DNA of 64,000 nt from Sthenelais limicola (lineage: Eukaryota > Annelida > Polychaeta > Phyllodocida > Sigalionidae). Positions 13,174 through 25,279 of the stretch are shown piece by piece. Numbering within the stretch: the first letter of the stretch is position 1; each line of letters begins with the position of its first letter. A program made the translations under genes and the position numbers. Under the pieces are notes generated by a model. That model made no database searches. It had not been told where the DNA came from and was given only the letters and a program-made list of their open reading frames with translations. The DNA is taken from assembly GCA_942159475.1 (NCBI GenBank), contig OW804094.1:10945555-11009554 (forward strand). Reading direction: 5' to 3'.

Positions 13174-13452
13174 ATTACTTTTACTTTCAACCATTTCTAT
13201 AAGATGCAGAAACACCCAAAAAAGTTCCGTTCCGTTTCCTTCATTCAGATTCCATTTGCCATTACTTTTACTTTCAACCATTTCTATAAGATGCAGAAAC
13301 ACCCAAAAAAGTTCCGTTCCGTTTCCTTCATTCAGATTCCATTTGCCATTACTTTTACTTTCAACCATTTCTATAAGATGCAGAAACACCCAAAAAAATT
13401 CCGTTCCATTTCCTTCATTCAGATTCCATTTGCCATTACTTTTACTTTCAAC
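13174..13452. repeat. 87-bp tandem repeat, three units plus a partial
   Basis: Units start at 13174, 13261 and 13348, with a partial unit from 13435. They are almost identical. Because 87 is a multiple of three and the unit has no stop in some frames, long open frames run through it on both strands; they are unlikely to be genes. Confidence 0.95.
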
Positions 13453-13825
13453 CGGCCGAGCGGAGAGCTGTCAACTGGCTTACGTCACACTGTCTTACAC
13501 TGTCTTACGTCACAAAAGAGGTGCCGACTCCCAGAGCACCAGAACAAAGCTTACCGACCAAGCTGGGTTTGTCAACATTGCCACGTGCAAAGTAATACCG
13601 TCCCTTCAGTCTAAAGTAAAAAAAAATGTTCTGTCAGAATTCAGGGATTCCCCTTCCTATCATGTCAACATACCTGACAGAACAACGTGTCTCCCCGAAT
13701 AATAAATAATGGGTATATCAGTGAGTATCTTTGGCATTGTATTGAATAAAAATATCTCTTTTATTGTGTTAAATATGCATTTTGAACGACACTTTTCACT
13801 TAAATTTGTATTATTTGAAAGGATT

Positions 13826-14040
13826 AGTGAAGGAGTGAGTGAGTGAGATTGGTGGCTTTATCAACACATTGAAGGTTATATCAAGGGCGGGAGAGCTGAG
13901 AGGGAGGCAGTTTATGATCATACCCAGGAAATAGAGATAGAAAAGAAGGGAGAGAGAGACAGAAAAAAGAGACAGAAAGGCCCTTTAAGGTCTTACGCAG
14001 GACCAGGCACTTTAAGGTCTTACCCAGGACCAGGATTAGT
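13826..14040 (+). repeat. Dispersed GTGAGTGAGTGAG repeat, long form
   Basis: Carries the GAGTGAGTGAGATTGG head, a GGTTATATCAAGGGCGGGAGA core and the tail GGCAGTTTATGATCATACCC followed by an AGAGACAGAAA-rich segment. It is the most complete copy of the family whose head/core unit forms the arrays at 33.7 and 40.1 kb and whose tail recurs at 34.26, 41.29, 62.2 and 63.45 kb. A SINE-like or satellite-derived origin is inference. Confidence 0.7.
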
Positions 14041-14191
14041 GAAGGTTAATTGTACATTTTCTGACAATCTGACCCAGTTATCCTACTACCAGTTTGCTAG
14101 GAGTTATCGCATATTGTGGTATAGCCTTGATATGGACTACTTGGCTGGATGGCGTCCGTAATAATACCAATATACCATGTTCTTACGTATA

Positions 14192-14428
14192 TGGGTCAGA
14201 TTTTCAGAAAATGTACAATTGGCAGCTGGGCAAATTTAGTAAATTCTGCTAAATAAGGCTGCAATTTGGTCAATACAAGGTAAATTCGAGTATATTCCGC
14301 ATTGCATTTATTCTAGCAATCTGTTTGGTTAGGTTGAACTGTATTTTGAACTTTATTTTCGCCTGAAATTTGGGTTATTTGAGAGGATTGGTGAAGGTGA
14401 ATTGTACATTTTCTGAAAATCTGACCCA
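14192..14428. mobile_element. MITE of the GGGTCAGATTTTCAG family
   Basis: Intact copy of 237 bp with terminal inverted repeats TGGGTCAGATTTTCAGAAAA and its complement (AAAATCTGACCCA). The interior carries AGTAAATTCTGCTAAAT, CGAGTATATTC and GAGAGGATTGGTGAAGG. No coding capacity. Confidence 0.85.
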
Positions 14429-14559
14429 TATTCTTTAAGCCTGGGAGGAGTAGCAGGTGGCAGCATCCCGTCCTGTGCTCCTTATCTCTATACATAATGC
14501 ATTGTCATCCCCCCTAGATAGTCTATAGCTCCAACTCTCATATCACTGCTGGGTGACAT

Positions 14560-14943
14560 GCCAAATATACACAGATATACCTGGTATTTATTATTTTTTA
14601 ACCTAATTTAATAAATGTGTAGAGCTGCTGATTGTACATTTTCTGGCGATCTGACCCACAATTTCAGAAAATGTACAATTAGCAGCTCCACACATTTAGT
14701 AAATTCTGCTAAATTAGGCTGACAAATGATGAATACCGGGTATATCTGAGTATACTTGGGATCACATTGATTTAAAGTATCAGTTCTGTTATGTTAAACT
14801 GCATTTTAAAGCTCATTTTTGTCTTAAATGTGGGTCATTTGAGAGGATTGGTGAAGGTGAATTGTACAACTTCTGAAGACTTGACCCTCTAAGCTAAGAG
14901 GATTGGTGAAGGCGAATTGTACATTTGCTGAAAATCTGACCCA
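14560..14943. mobile_element. Nested and partial MITE copies (GGGTCAGATTTTCAG family)
   Basis: A reversed partial copy (about 14562-14652) abuts a forward copy (14653-14886), followed by an extra right terminus (14899-14942). Confidence 0.7.
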
Positions 14944-15321
14944 TGTACGTTTGTAGAAGTCACCAGTAGTCGAATAGTCACACATCCATGATGATTCCAG
15001 TATCCTTGTCTGCCTCCCGACTTCTCTACGCCATAAGGAAAAAAGTTTGTTTCCGATTTATCACTCCCCCGCCTCCTACCTAGAAAAACCTTGCCCCACC
15101 TAGAATTTCTTTTACCCTGCCCGTTTGTTTAAGGTTTCCCCCACCTATTTTATTTTTTTGGCCTAAGCTAAGAATGGCCCAAGGTCGAATCATTTATTTC
15201 CTACACCGACTTATCACGCATGCGCTAGATTGTGATATAATTAACCAGCACAGAAGGGACAGATAATTTATATAACAATAATAATTTATATAACAATAAT
15301 AATGTATATATAACAATAACA
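14944..15321. other. Intergenic, fragmentary repeat
   Basis: Holds a CCCACCTATTTTATTTTTTT / GGCCTAAGC segment (about 15128-15172) related to intronic sequence at about 41400-41475, and TATAACAATAATAAT simple repeats. No gene seen. Confidence 0.4.
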
Positions 15322-15703
15322 CAGGGTCTCCGCGCTTTTGGTCAGAAGAAATTCAAAACTTTTCAAGGCCGTTCCAGGCCCATTTCAGAGTCCTAATGAC
15401 GGGAGCAGGGGGTTATTTATTATTTATCATAGACCAATGCATTTAACAAGTTTCCTAATCAAATTTACATCAAACTTTTTACTGGGCGAGTCATTTACTT
15501 AAGGTGTGAGAGGGGGCAGTCAGGGGAATGTGTACAGCGAGAAACAGAGTATCTTCGAAAACTTCAAGGTCATTTAATAGATTCCAACAGAATTCAAGGC
15601 CCATAACATGATTTTCAAGGCCCTTCGACTAAAATGCCCATTTTCTAGGCCTTGAATTCATCTTCCCAAATTCAAGGCTTTTCCAGGACCCGCGGAGACC
15701 CTG
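15322..15703. mobile_element. MITE with CAGGGTCTCCGCG termini
   Basis: 382 bp bounded by CAGGGTCTCCGCG and CGCGGAGACCCTG. The interior is rich in TTCAAGGC(C/T) motifs. A second, internally deleted copy is at 48010-48208. The CAGGG terminus suggests a hAT-like element, but I could not see an 8-bp target duplication. Confidence 0.75.
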
Positions 15704-16160
15704 TTACGTTATATAGGAAAACTTAGAAAAATAGGGTGGAACAGATTTCAAAGCCAATATCGTTTGAAGGGCAAGAAAAAGAAAGAAGAACTGACATTGT
15801 TCTATGTTATAAAAGAATGAAATGTGAAATATGAAATATCAACCCTAGCCCAATAAATATTACTCTAAATGTCCCTAAGATATTTAGTCAAACGTTCGAA
15901 ATACATAGAAATCACATGTAAGTTATCATATGGTTAGAACATGTTTAAAACGAATGCCTGTGCCTCTTTCGTCACTCTTGATATAATTAAATGAATCTAC
16001 TTTGCCCCCGACATCCCCCACCCTACAATGAGGACTGACGGACTGGCGGAAGAAACAGGCCCCAATACGTAACATTTCCCACGATTTAGGAGGAATATGA
16101 TTAAAATGGCGCCGATTTATGATTGATCAAATAAACAAAGAAAAAGTAATAACATTTTTC
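15704..16160. other. Intergenic stretch
   Basis: No exon, RNA gene or repeat recognised, apart from a short TGTTATAAAAG-type AT-rich run. Confidence 0.35.
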
Positions 16161-16177
16161 AATTTTCTTTATTGCAT

Positions 16178-16695
16178 TTTTGTGTGACATGATCACATTG
16201 GAATTTATATTACACGTAGTATATACATCATGCAACTAATATAAATATACTATACAGCAACATACAAACAGAAACAACATTATTTACTACATGTTAGAGT
16301 TTCGTTGTTGTTCTTTTAACAGAACCATGTTACAAACCCTAAAGCATTGATCATACACACATTCACATTAGCAGTGTTTCATCACAAGAAGTACCCACTC
16401 TATCTCACATTATCTGTCATTTGTACTTCATATATCTGCATTGGACAACACCAACACTCGGCTGTAATAGCCTGAGTGGCAAGAGTATTGATCCTTTATT
16501 TCTAAACACTTTCCTTATGATTATATCAGGTTAATGATCTACACTTTGATATACAATTTTTTTTTAATTTGAGACCTGGGGCAGATGAAAATCCCACTTT
16601 GGGGATCCTGTACTCTAAGTATAAATAACATCTTTAAAACAAATCTCACACATCTTCAGCACTCTATCTACACTCCTCTCCCAGCCTACGTCCTT
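16178..16695 (-). CDS. Possible terminal exon and 3' UTR of an unidentified gene
   Basis: A strong pyrimidine tract and TAG acceptor precede a 26-codon frame (16695 to the stop at 16615) reading KDVGWERSVDRVLKMCEICF then KDVIYT. About 430 nt of non-coding sequence then runs to an AATAAA signal (minus strand, 16178-16183). The coding part is too short to assign. It may belong to the same transcript as the exons at 17.4-18.0 kb, but phases between them do not join cleanly, so the link is unproven. Confidence 0.35.
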
Positions 16696-16742
16696 CTAGG
16701 CAGAAGAAATAAAAACACATTTTATCATACAACTTAACAACC

Positions 16743-16992
16743 ATATGGGTTAGATTTTCAGAAAATGTACAATTGGCAGCTGTACACATTTAATAAATTC
16801 TACTAAATAAGGCTGCAATGTGGTCAATTAATTTGCTGTCGTTAAATTCGAGTATATTCAGCATTGCATTGATATTAGCAATCTGTTTGGTTAGTTTGGA
16901 CTGTATTTTGAACTTCATTGTTTTCTTAATTTTGGGTTATTTGAGAGGATTGGTGAAGACGAATTGTACATTTTCTGTCGATTTCACCCATA
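16743..16992. mobile_element. MITE of the GGGTCAGATTTTCAG family
   Basis: Near-complete copy. Left end TGGGTTAGATTTTCAGAAAA; right end ATTTTCTGTCGATTTCACCC. Confidence 0.8.
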
Positions 16993-17415
16993 TGTTCAAC
17001 CTAAACATCATGCAAATTCTTAACAACCATTTGTTGACAAATTCATTGCCTCATACAAATCTCTTAATGAAATAACAGTAATAATCATACACGCCATTTA
17101 CACATCATGGTCCATTTGATTATTTTAACAGTAAAATAATGTTATTGTTCAAGGTATTGTATAGAGTTAGGTCTAGATAGTATTAGACACAGCAGTGGGC
17201 GGAAGACCATGGTTATTCTGTATTGAATTATCATCTGTGAGCCCATTATCTCAATGTTAATGTTAATGTCCTTAATTGATTATTAGAACTTCACTGTACA
17301 ATGTACTTGTTTATCGATAACTCAACAGTCGTTATTACAGAAGATGTGCTGTATAAAAATACTAAATAAAAAAAGAAAAGAAAAAAAAGGGCCTTTATTG
17401 TTGAGCTAGTCTTCC

Positions 17416-17996
17416 TCAAGTATCATTAAGGGCAAAGGTGATGGGTAAGTCTCGCAGCCAGACTGCCTTCTTGCGACTGGGTGCCAGCAGCTTGGACACA
17501 GCCATTTCACATTGTAACATCAAAATCTGACAGATCTGTGAAGTTTGGTTTGAAATAACACTTCACAATTTCATATAAAAAAATTATTATACATTCAAGT
17601 TACAACTATTTAACATAATATCATAATCTAGACACACATTTGACCATAATAAGTCTTTACCTGATCCGTACTAATCATTTTTTTAATAGTTGCTTGCACT
17701 GTAGTATCATATTTTATTAGAACCAACCAGGCAAAGTACAAAATTCATAGAACATGTAAATAAATGCTTACTGAGCCGTACTAGTCTTAAGCGTAGGACT
17801 AGTTAGAAATCAAAATTGTTCAATTTCCTAGAATTAAAGCAATTAATTTTACAGTAATAACCATCTCCCGGTGATTCATTTCGTAAGACTTGATTTTCCC
17901 TCTGAATCATGTTAACTAAAAACTGTTCTTGTTTATACCAGCTGGGACGGGTAAAGATCTCTGTCAAGGGACTTGTGTACCCAGGATGAAGAAAAT
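17416..17996 (-). CDS. Two probable exons of an unidentified gene
   Basis: Exon A (17862-17996) has a long polypyrimidine tract, an AG acceptor and a GT donor, and reads FLHPGYTSPLTEIFTRPSWY followed by KQEQFLVNMIQRENQVLRNE. Exon B starts at 17535 after CTTCACAG. If joined in the phase exon A dictates, exon B adds only DLSDFDVTM and a stop, giving an acidic C-terminus. In another phase exon B stays open for 39 codons (SKLLAPSRKKAVWLRDLP) to a stop at 17416. AATAAA follows at 17394-17399 on the minus strand. I do not recognise the protein. No upstream exons were found in the repeat-rich DNA to the right. Confidence 0.45.
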
Positions 17997-18267
17997 CTTT
18001 AATAAAATAGAAAAAAAAAGAAAGAAAAAAAAAAGACTTATGCATCAGACCTAGTACTGATCGTATTAAGTGAAAATATCAAAGCGAGATGAAAGTGAAA
18101 TTTTCCCCATTATCCTATTCATAATAGGGATGAAGTTAAAGATTTCTGCTGCGGTTTGAAATATCAAATGTAAATATTTTATGCACAAAAACCCCAATAT
18201 TTTGAGCCTACTGTGGTAATGGTGTATAGGGGATCTGTAATTGTCCAACCAAAGCTCCTTATTTAAA

Positions 18268-18496
18268 AGGATTTTCAGAAAATGCACAATCAACAGTTCT
18301 ATATATATGTATCAAATTCTGCTAAATTAGAGTGAAAATTGTTAAATACTAGGTATATCGGAGTATATTCTGTATTGTATTTATTCAAAAAATCTGTCTG
18401 GTTATGTTGAATTGTATTTTGAACCTGATTTTTAAATTTGGGTTATTTGAGAAGATTGGTGAAGGTGAATTGTACATTTTCTGAAGATTTGACCCA
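18268..18496. mobile_element. MITE of the GGGTCAGATTTTCAG family
   Basis: Copy lacking the first few terminal bases on the left (starts GGATTTTCAGAAAATGCAC). The right end CTGAAGATTTGACCCAT is intact. Confidence 0.8.
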
Positions 18497-18780
18497 TCAG
18501 GAGCTTAGAAGACAGTTCAAGGTAAGATAGACAGAGGCATGTAGTAGTACCACTGGTCTCGGTAATAATATATTTGTACATCTGAAAAAATAACTTTGAT
18601 CTGAAAAGGTTTTGGAGAATTATTTCAGTAAACATTTAAGGGAGACCAGAAAAATTATCAAGTTTAACAAAATAAAACCCAACTAAATTCAAAAAGCAAT
18701 TTTCAATCTTGCATTCAAGTATATTCAAAGCACTTGGGTGAGATATATCATGCTACAGAATTAAACGAGCACCTAGGTTT

Positions 18781-18884
18781 CCAGGTCTACTTAAGGCAAT
18801 AATAGGGTGATTAAGCAGCACGCAAGTAGCTAGTGGATGCGTTAGTGCGTTATGGTTGCTAAATCACCCTATTAAGTAGACCTG
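18781..18884. repeat. Short palindromic element
   Basis: Inverted arms AGGTCTACTTA...TAATAGGGTGATTAAGCA and TGCTAAATCACCCTATTAAG then TAGACCT enclose about 30 bp. It is a compact hairpin of about 100 bp, probably a degraded MITE. Confidence 0.65.
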
Positions 18885-18944
18885 AAGGCCTCCTGGACCA
18901 GGGGTAAGGATTTCTACAGCTCTCTTCTCTTGTGGAAAAACAAT

Positions 18945-20085
18945 AGTTTGTAAGACCATGTTTTCATCATGGGCAAGTCGATCAGTAACTAATTTTCTCG
19001 TACTAAAAGTCTAACTATATCATATTAGACTTTTGGTGATACATATACATACTTCTTGTATTTATGAAGTTATGTCTTCTAACAAACGAGGCGGTTTGAG
19101 GACACTATCTAACCATTGTTCTTTGTAATCTCTCTACTTGAGACAGTAGAGAGACAAAATCCTAGTGGTAGAGAAAGTGTTTGTAAGACCATGTTTTGAT
19201 CATGGGCAAGTCGTTCAGTAACCTATTTTCTCATACTTTGTTGGAATGACTCGCTCAACTACAGGCTTAAGCAAGGTTAAACTTACAACACCATATGATA
19301 TTGAAATAATGGAAAGCTAAATCATAGGACGGCTAACTAAAAGAGGAAAACTAAAAACTAAGGATAAAATAAGGTGAAACAAGAATAAGAATATGACAGC
19401 AAATTAAGGAAAGGACAAGATAAAATCATAAAACAACTCAATAAGTCGACATCATTTTGTTTTCAGTTTAGAAAACTCCTGCTTGCGGCAGTTCTGCTTG
19501 AGACGGTAGAGAGATACAACAAATTTATACTGTCAGAGAGATAGTGTTTTAGTATGGTACAGTGAGTAGTTACCTCAACCCCCTGTTTGGGAGGCAGGGA
19601 TAGTAAGAAAGATTTCACAAAATATAGTAAGCTAGGAAAACTGTTTCACAAACTACATCGATGTACAATGACATAAGGACAGTAGCATCATAGCAGTGTG
19701 TGTTAGAAATGTCCTTAAGGGGTTCAATGGACCGTCAAAGTTATGAATTTAGACATCAATATGTTATTATACTTGTATGTACAGACATTATACATGTTTA
19801 GACAAAAGTCTAACTATATTAGACTTTTGGTGATACTTCTTGTATTTATAAAGCTACGTCTTCCGACAAACGGGACGGTTCGAGGACACTATCTAACCAT
19901 TGTTCTTTATATTGTAATCTCTCTACTTGAGTCAGTAGAGAGACAACAAAATCCTAGTCCTAGCGATAGTGTTTGTAAGACCATGTTTTGATCATGGGCA
20001 GGTCGTTCAGTAACTAATTTTCTCATACTTTGTTGGAATGATGAGCTCAACTACAGGCTTAAGCAAGGTTAAACTCACATTACAC
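18945..20085. repeat. Dispersed repeat segments left of the minisatellite
   Basis: Two copies (about 18948-19265 and 19790-20085) of a segment holding two small hairpins: AAAGTCTAAC...TTAGACTTTTGG and TCTCTCTACTTGAG...AGTAGAGAGAC. Between them, 19285-19780 is a segment that recurs at 23832-24335 on the far side of the minisatellite. A further copy of the hairpin segment is at 28487-28815. No protein is encoded. Confidence 0.8.
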
Positions 20086-20312
20086 ATATGGAACATGCAT
20101 CAACAACACGATGTTCACTAATTATATTCATTGTATTTATATTTATCAGCTGTGTAGGATCTGCTGTAATGGGAACAGCAGAATCCTTCAAAGTTTAACA
20201 AGCTGGTCTGACCATTCCAGATGAAGTTGAAGAAGAAAAGTGAAAAGAAATATTATCACTGGGTCATGCCAGGGCCTAATTATAAGTTGAAAATATGAAA
20301 ACAAAAAGAGTA

Positions 20313-23300
20313 GGAGCCTGACTGGCCAACACAAGGGGAGGAGCCTGACTGCCCTACACAAGGGGAGGAGCCTGACTGGCCTACACAAGGGGAGGAGCCT
20401 GACTGGCCTACACAAGGGGAGGAGCCTCACTGCCCTACACAAGGGGAGGAGCCTCACTGCCCTACACAAGGGGAGGAGCCTGACTGGCCTACACAAGGGG
20501 AGGAGCCTCACTGCCCTACACAAGGGGAGGGGCCTCACTGCCCTACACAAGGGGAGGAGCCTGACTGCCCTACACAAGGGGAGGAGCCTGACTGGCCAAC
20601 ACAAGGGGAGGAGCCTCACTGCCCTATACAAGGGGAGGAGCCTCACTGCCCTACACAAGGGGAGGAGCCTGACTGGCCTACACAAGGGGAGGAGCCTCAC
20701 TGCCCTACACAAGTGGAGGAGCCTCACTGCCCTACACAAGGGGAGGAGCCTCACTGCCCTACACAAGGGGAGGAGCCTCACTGCCCTACACAAGGGGAGG
20801 AGCCTCACTGCCCTACACAAGGGGAGGAGCCTGACTGCCCTACACAAGGGGAGGAGCCTGACTGCCCTACACAAGGGGAGGAGCCTCACTGGCCTACACA
20901 AGGGGAGGAGCCTCACTGCCCTACACAAGGGGAGGAGCCTCACTGCCCTACACAAGGGGAGGAGCCTGACTGCCCTACACAAGGGGAGGAGCCTCACTGC
21001 CCTACACAAGGGGAGGGGCCTGACTGCCCTACACAAGTGGAGGAGCCTCACTGCCCTACACAAGGGGAGGAGCCTCACTGCCCTACACAAGGGGAGGAGC
21101 CTCACTGCCCTACACAAGGGGAGGAGCCTGACTGCCCTACACAAGGGGAGGAGCCTGACTAGCCTACACAAGGGGAGGGGCCTCACTGCCCTACACAAGG
21201 GGAGGAGCCTCACTGCCCTATACAAGGGGAGGAGCCTCACTGGCCTACACAAGGGGAGGAGCCTCACTGCCCTACACAAGGGGAGGAGCCTGACTGGCCT
21301 ACACAAGGGGAGGAGCCTGACTGGCCTATACAAGGGGCGGAGCCTGACTGGCCTACACAAGGGGAGGAGCCTCACTGCCCTACACAAGGGGAGGAGCCTC
21401 ACTGCCCTACACAAGGGGAGGAGCCTGACTGGCCTATACAAAGGGAGGAGCCTCACTGCCCTACACAAGGGGAGGGGCCTCACTGCCCTACACAAGGGGA
21501 GGAGCCTCACTGCCCTACACAAGGGGAGGAGCCTCACTGGCCTACACAAAGGGAGGAGCCTCACTGCCCTATACAAGGGGAGGAGCCTGACTGGCCTACA
21601 CAAGGGGAGGAGCCTGACTGCCCTATACAAGGGGAGGAGCCTGACTGGCCTACACAAGGGGAGGAGCCTGACTGGCCAACACAAGGGGAGGAGCCTGACT
21701 GGCCTACACAAGGGGAGGGGCCTCACTGCCCTACACAAGGGGAGGAGCCTCACTGCCCTATACAAGGGGAGGAGCCTCACTGCCCTATACAAGGGGAGGA
21801 GCCTGACTGGCCTACACAAGGGGAGGAGCCTCACTGCCCTATACAAAGGGAGGAGCCTCACTGCCCTACACAAGGGGAGGAGCCTGACAGCCCTACACAA
21901 GGGGAGGAGCCTGACTGGCCTATACAAGGGGAGGAGCCTGACTGCCCTACACAAGGGGAGGGGCCTGACTGCCCTATACAAGGGGAGGAGCCTGACTGGC
22001 CTACACAAGGGGAGGAGCCTGACTGGCCTACACAAGGGGAGGAGCCTGACTGGCCTACACAAGGGGAGGAGCCTCACTGCCCTACACAAGGGGAGGGGCC
22101 TGACTGGCCTACACAAGGGGAGGAGCCTGACTGGCCTAGACAAGGGGAGGAGCCTGACTGCCCTATACAAGGGGAGGGGCCTGACTGGCCTACACAAGGG
22201 GAGGAGCCTGACTGGCCTACACAAGGGGAGGAGCCTCACTGCCCTATACAAGGGGAGGAGCCTGACTGGCCTACACAAGGGGAGGAGCCTCACTGCCCTA
22301 CACAAGGGGAGGAGCCTGACTGGCCTACACAAGGGGAGGAGCCTGACTGGCCTAGACAAGGGGAGGAGCCTGACTGCCCTACACAAGGGGAGGAGCCTGA
22401 CTGGCCTATACAAGGGGAGGAGCCTGACTGCCCTATACAAGGGGAGGAGCCTCACTGCCCTACACAAGGGGAGGAGCCTCACTGCCCTATACAAGGGGAG
22501 GAGCCTCACTGCCCTATACAAGGGGAGGGGCCTCACTGCCCTACACAAGGGGAGGGGCCTGACTGGCCTACACAAGGGGAGGGGCCTGACTGGCCTATAC
22601 AAGGGGAGGGGCCTGACTGGCCTATACAAGGGGAGGAGCCTGACTGGCCTATACAAGGGGAGGAGCCTGACTGGCCTACACAAGGGGAGGAGCCTCACTG
22701 CCCTATACAAGGGGAGGAGCCTCACTGCCCTACACAAGGGGAGGAGCCTGACAGCCCTACACAAGGGGAGGAGCCTGACTGGCCTATACAAGGGGAGGAG
22801 CCTGACTGCCCTACACAAGGGGAGGGGCCTGACTGCCCTATACAAGGGGAGGAGCCTGACTGGCCTACACAAGGGGAGGAGCCTGACTGGCCTACACAAG
22901 GGGAGGAGCCTGACTGGCCTACACAAGGGGAGGAGCCTCACTGCCCTACACAAGGGGAGGGGCCTGACTGGCCTACACAAGGGGAGGAGCCTGACTGGCC
23001 TAGACAAGGGGAGGAGCCTGACTGCCCTATACAAGGGGAGGGGCCTGACTGGCCTACACAAGGGGAGGAGCCTGACTGGCCTACACAAGGGGAGGAGCCT
23101 CACTGCCCTATACAAGGGGAGGAGCCTGACTGGCCTACACAAGGGGAGGAGCCTCACTGCCCTACACAAGGGGAGGAGCCTGACTGGCCTACACAAGGGG
23201 AGGAGCCTGACTGGCCTAGACAAGGGGAGGAGCCTGACTGCCCTACACAAGGGGAGGAGCCTGACTGGCCTATACAAGGGGAGGAGCCTGACTGCCCTAT

Positions 23301-23716
23301 ACAAGGGGAGGAGCCTCACTGCCCTACACAAGGGGAGGAGCCTCACTGCCCTATACAAGGGGAGGAGCCTCACTGCCCTATACAAGGGGAGGGGCCTCAC
23401 TGCCCTACACAAGGGGAGGGGCCTGACTGGCCTACACAAGGGGAGGGGCCTGACTGGCCTATACAAGGGGAGGGGCCTGACTGGCCTATACAAGGGGAGG
23501 AGCCTGACTGGCCTATACAAGGGGAGGAGCCTGACTGGCCTACACAAGGGGAGGAGCCTCACTGCCCTATACAAGGGGAGGAGCCTCACTGCCCTACACA
23601 AGGGGAGGAGCCTGACTGGCCTACACAAGGGGAGGAGCCTGACTGGCCTATACAAGGGGAGGAGCCTCACTGCCCTACACAAGGGGAGGAGCCTCACTGC
23701 CCTACACAAAGGGAGG
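20313..23716. repeat. 27-bp minisatellite, about 126 units
   Basis: The unit reads GGGGAGGAGCCTGACTGGCC then TACACAA. Variable positions are G/C after CTGA or CTCA, C/T in TACACAA or TATACAA, and A/G in GGAGG(A/G)GCC. Block structure is present: an 864-bp segment (32 units) is duplicated in tandem, shown by rare variants CCTAGAC at 22135/22999 and 22351/23215 and TGACAGCC at 21885/22749. Since 27 is a multiple of three, a frame of 1173 codons on the minus strand (repeat CRAVRLLPL) stays open across the array. Unit variants change amino acids freely, so I read it as non-coding. Confidence 0.97.
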
Positions 23717-23831
23717 GACTATGGGGACAGGCTCATAAAGGAATTTATACTGATCTCCATATGGAGCTTGCTGCCTCCTGTATAAGACTAAATCATGAGA
23801 TTATATATGACCATAGGAAATGAGTGAAAGA

Positions 23832-24335
23832 ATCATATGATATTGAAATAACGGAAAGCTAAATCGTGGAAAGCTAACTAAAAGAGGAAAACTAAAAAAG
23901 AAAAGGATAAAATAAGGTGAAACAAGAATAAGAATATGACAGCAAATTAAGGCAAGGACAAGATAAAATCATAAAACAACTAAAAAAGTCCACATCATTT
24001 TGTTTTCAGTCTAGAAAACTCCTGCTTGCGACGGTAGAGAGATACAACAAATTTATACTGTCAGAGAGATAGTGTTTTAGTATGGTACAGTGAGTAGTTA
24101 CCCCAGCCCCCTGTTTGGGAGGCAGCGGTAGTAAGTAAGATTTCATAAAATGTAGTAAGCTAGGAAAAATGTTTCACAAAGCTATATGTGTGTACAATGA
24201 CATAAGGACAGTAGCATTATAGCAGTTTGTGTTAGAAATTTCCTTAAGGGGTTCAATAGACCGTCAAAGTTATGAATTTAGACATCAATATGTTATTAAA
24301 CTTGTATGTACAGACATTGTATTTATAAAGCTATG
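23832..24335. repeat. Direct repeat of 19285-19780, right flank of minisatellite
   Basis: Matches the left-flank segment from CATATGATATTGAAATAA to CAGACATT, including TTTATACTGTCAGAGAGATA and CCCCCTGTTTGGGAGGCAG. With the left copy it brackets the minisatellite as direct repeats. Confidence 0.85.
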
Positions 24336-25279
24336 TTCCCTGATATGGTAAGATTTCACAAAATGTATTAAGCGAGGAAAACTGTTTCACAAAGCTATAT
24401 CTATGGTTACTGCAATAGTTAAAAATCTTGCATATTTTGAAATTTGGTAACTTCTGGTCAAATCATAACATCAAATAAAGTTATCATTCCTAGTAATTAA
24501 AAGGGTTTTTTCAAACCTATTCCCACGGTTTATTGATTCTAAATAGGGCTCTGGTGAAATACAGAAAAATTACTCCCAGTTCCTTTTGTGAAAAATAACT
24601 TATTTACAAAAACCATTGAAATCATACAATGGTGCTCGTTGTGGGAACAAAAGCTGACAAAAATTGCCACTTGGTGGAAAATAATGAAAACCGCATTTCC
24701 TAGAACAAGAAGCTCTATATTAAGCTCTGCATTATGATAACGCGAACCTATTATGTATTGTTTTTACCAGGCCACAAAAAAAAATACAAAAACTTGTCTG
24801 TATATGTATGTCTGAAATAGAATATATTGAGCTGTTTTGTTTTGAACTGAAACGATTTGGTGATATATAATAATATGGCAGTTGCAGATCGAACTACTAC
24901 TCTAGAAGTAATTAATTAAAGCGTACAGGTGTATTGATTAATTATATAAATGATCTAGAATAAAGCTGAATTAGATATTTAATATAGATGGAGGTAAATG
25001 GAATAAGTATATATGTAATTAAATTATAAGATTTTGTTTTGTACTTGGCGAATGAGAATTATCACTTGTGAAACCTTGTCCAATAAAATTTATAAAAAAA
25101 TAAAATAATATCCACTGCCCCTGAACCAAACCAGCAGGACCCAGTCAAAAGATAGGCTTTATATGGACATAATAGTGGTAATAGACTAAACATACGAGGT
25201 CTGATTCTACCTAACCTTTAGCTACCGGTAACCTGAGCGGTAACCCTTAGATTTACCGGCACGCTAAGGCTCATTCGTG
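24336..25279. other. AT-rich intergenic DNA
   Basis: No exon recognised. A short segment (about 24590-24665, containing CAATGGTGCTCGTTG) matches 28808-28900, so part of this belongs to the same dispersed repeat as the minisatellite flanks. Confidence 0.4.

Noticed and set aside
13162..13702. Two overlapping ~150-codon plus-strand frames and an 80-codon minus frame
   Set aside because: All derive from the 87-bp repeat, which is open on both strands; no protein similarity recognised.
20188..23709. 1173-codon minus-strand open frame as a repeat protein gene
   Set aside because: It coincides with a 27-bp minisatellite whose unit length is a multiple of three. Unit variants change residues freely, there is no signal peptide or flanking splice structure, and another frame is also long on the plus strand.
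19285..24335. LTR retrotransposon bounded by 19285-19780 and 23832-24335
   Set aside because: The direct repeats lack TG...CA ends, primer-binding and polypurine sites, and the interior is only minisatellite with no gag-pol.
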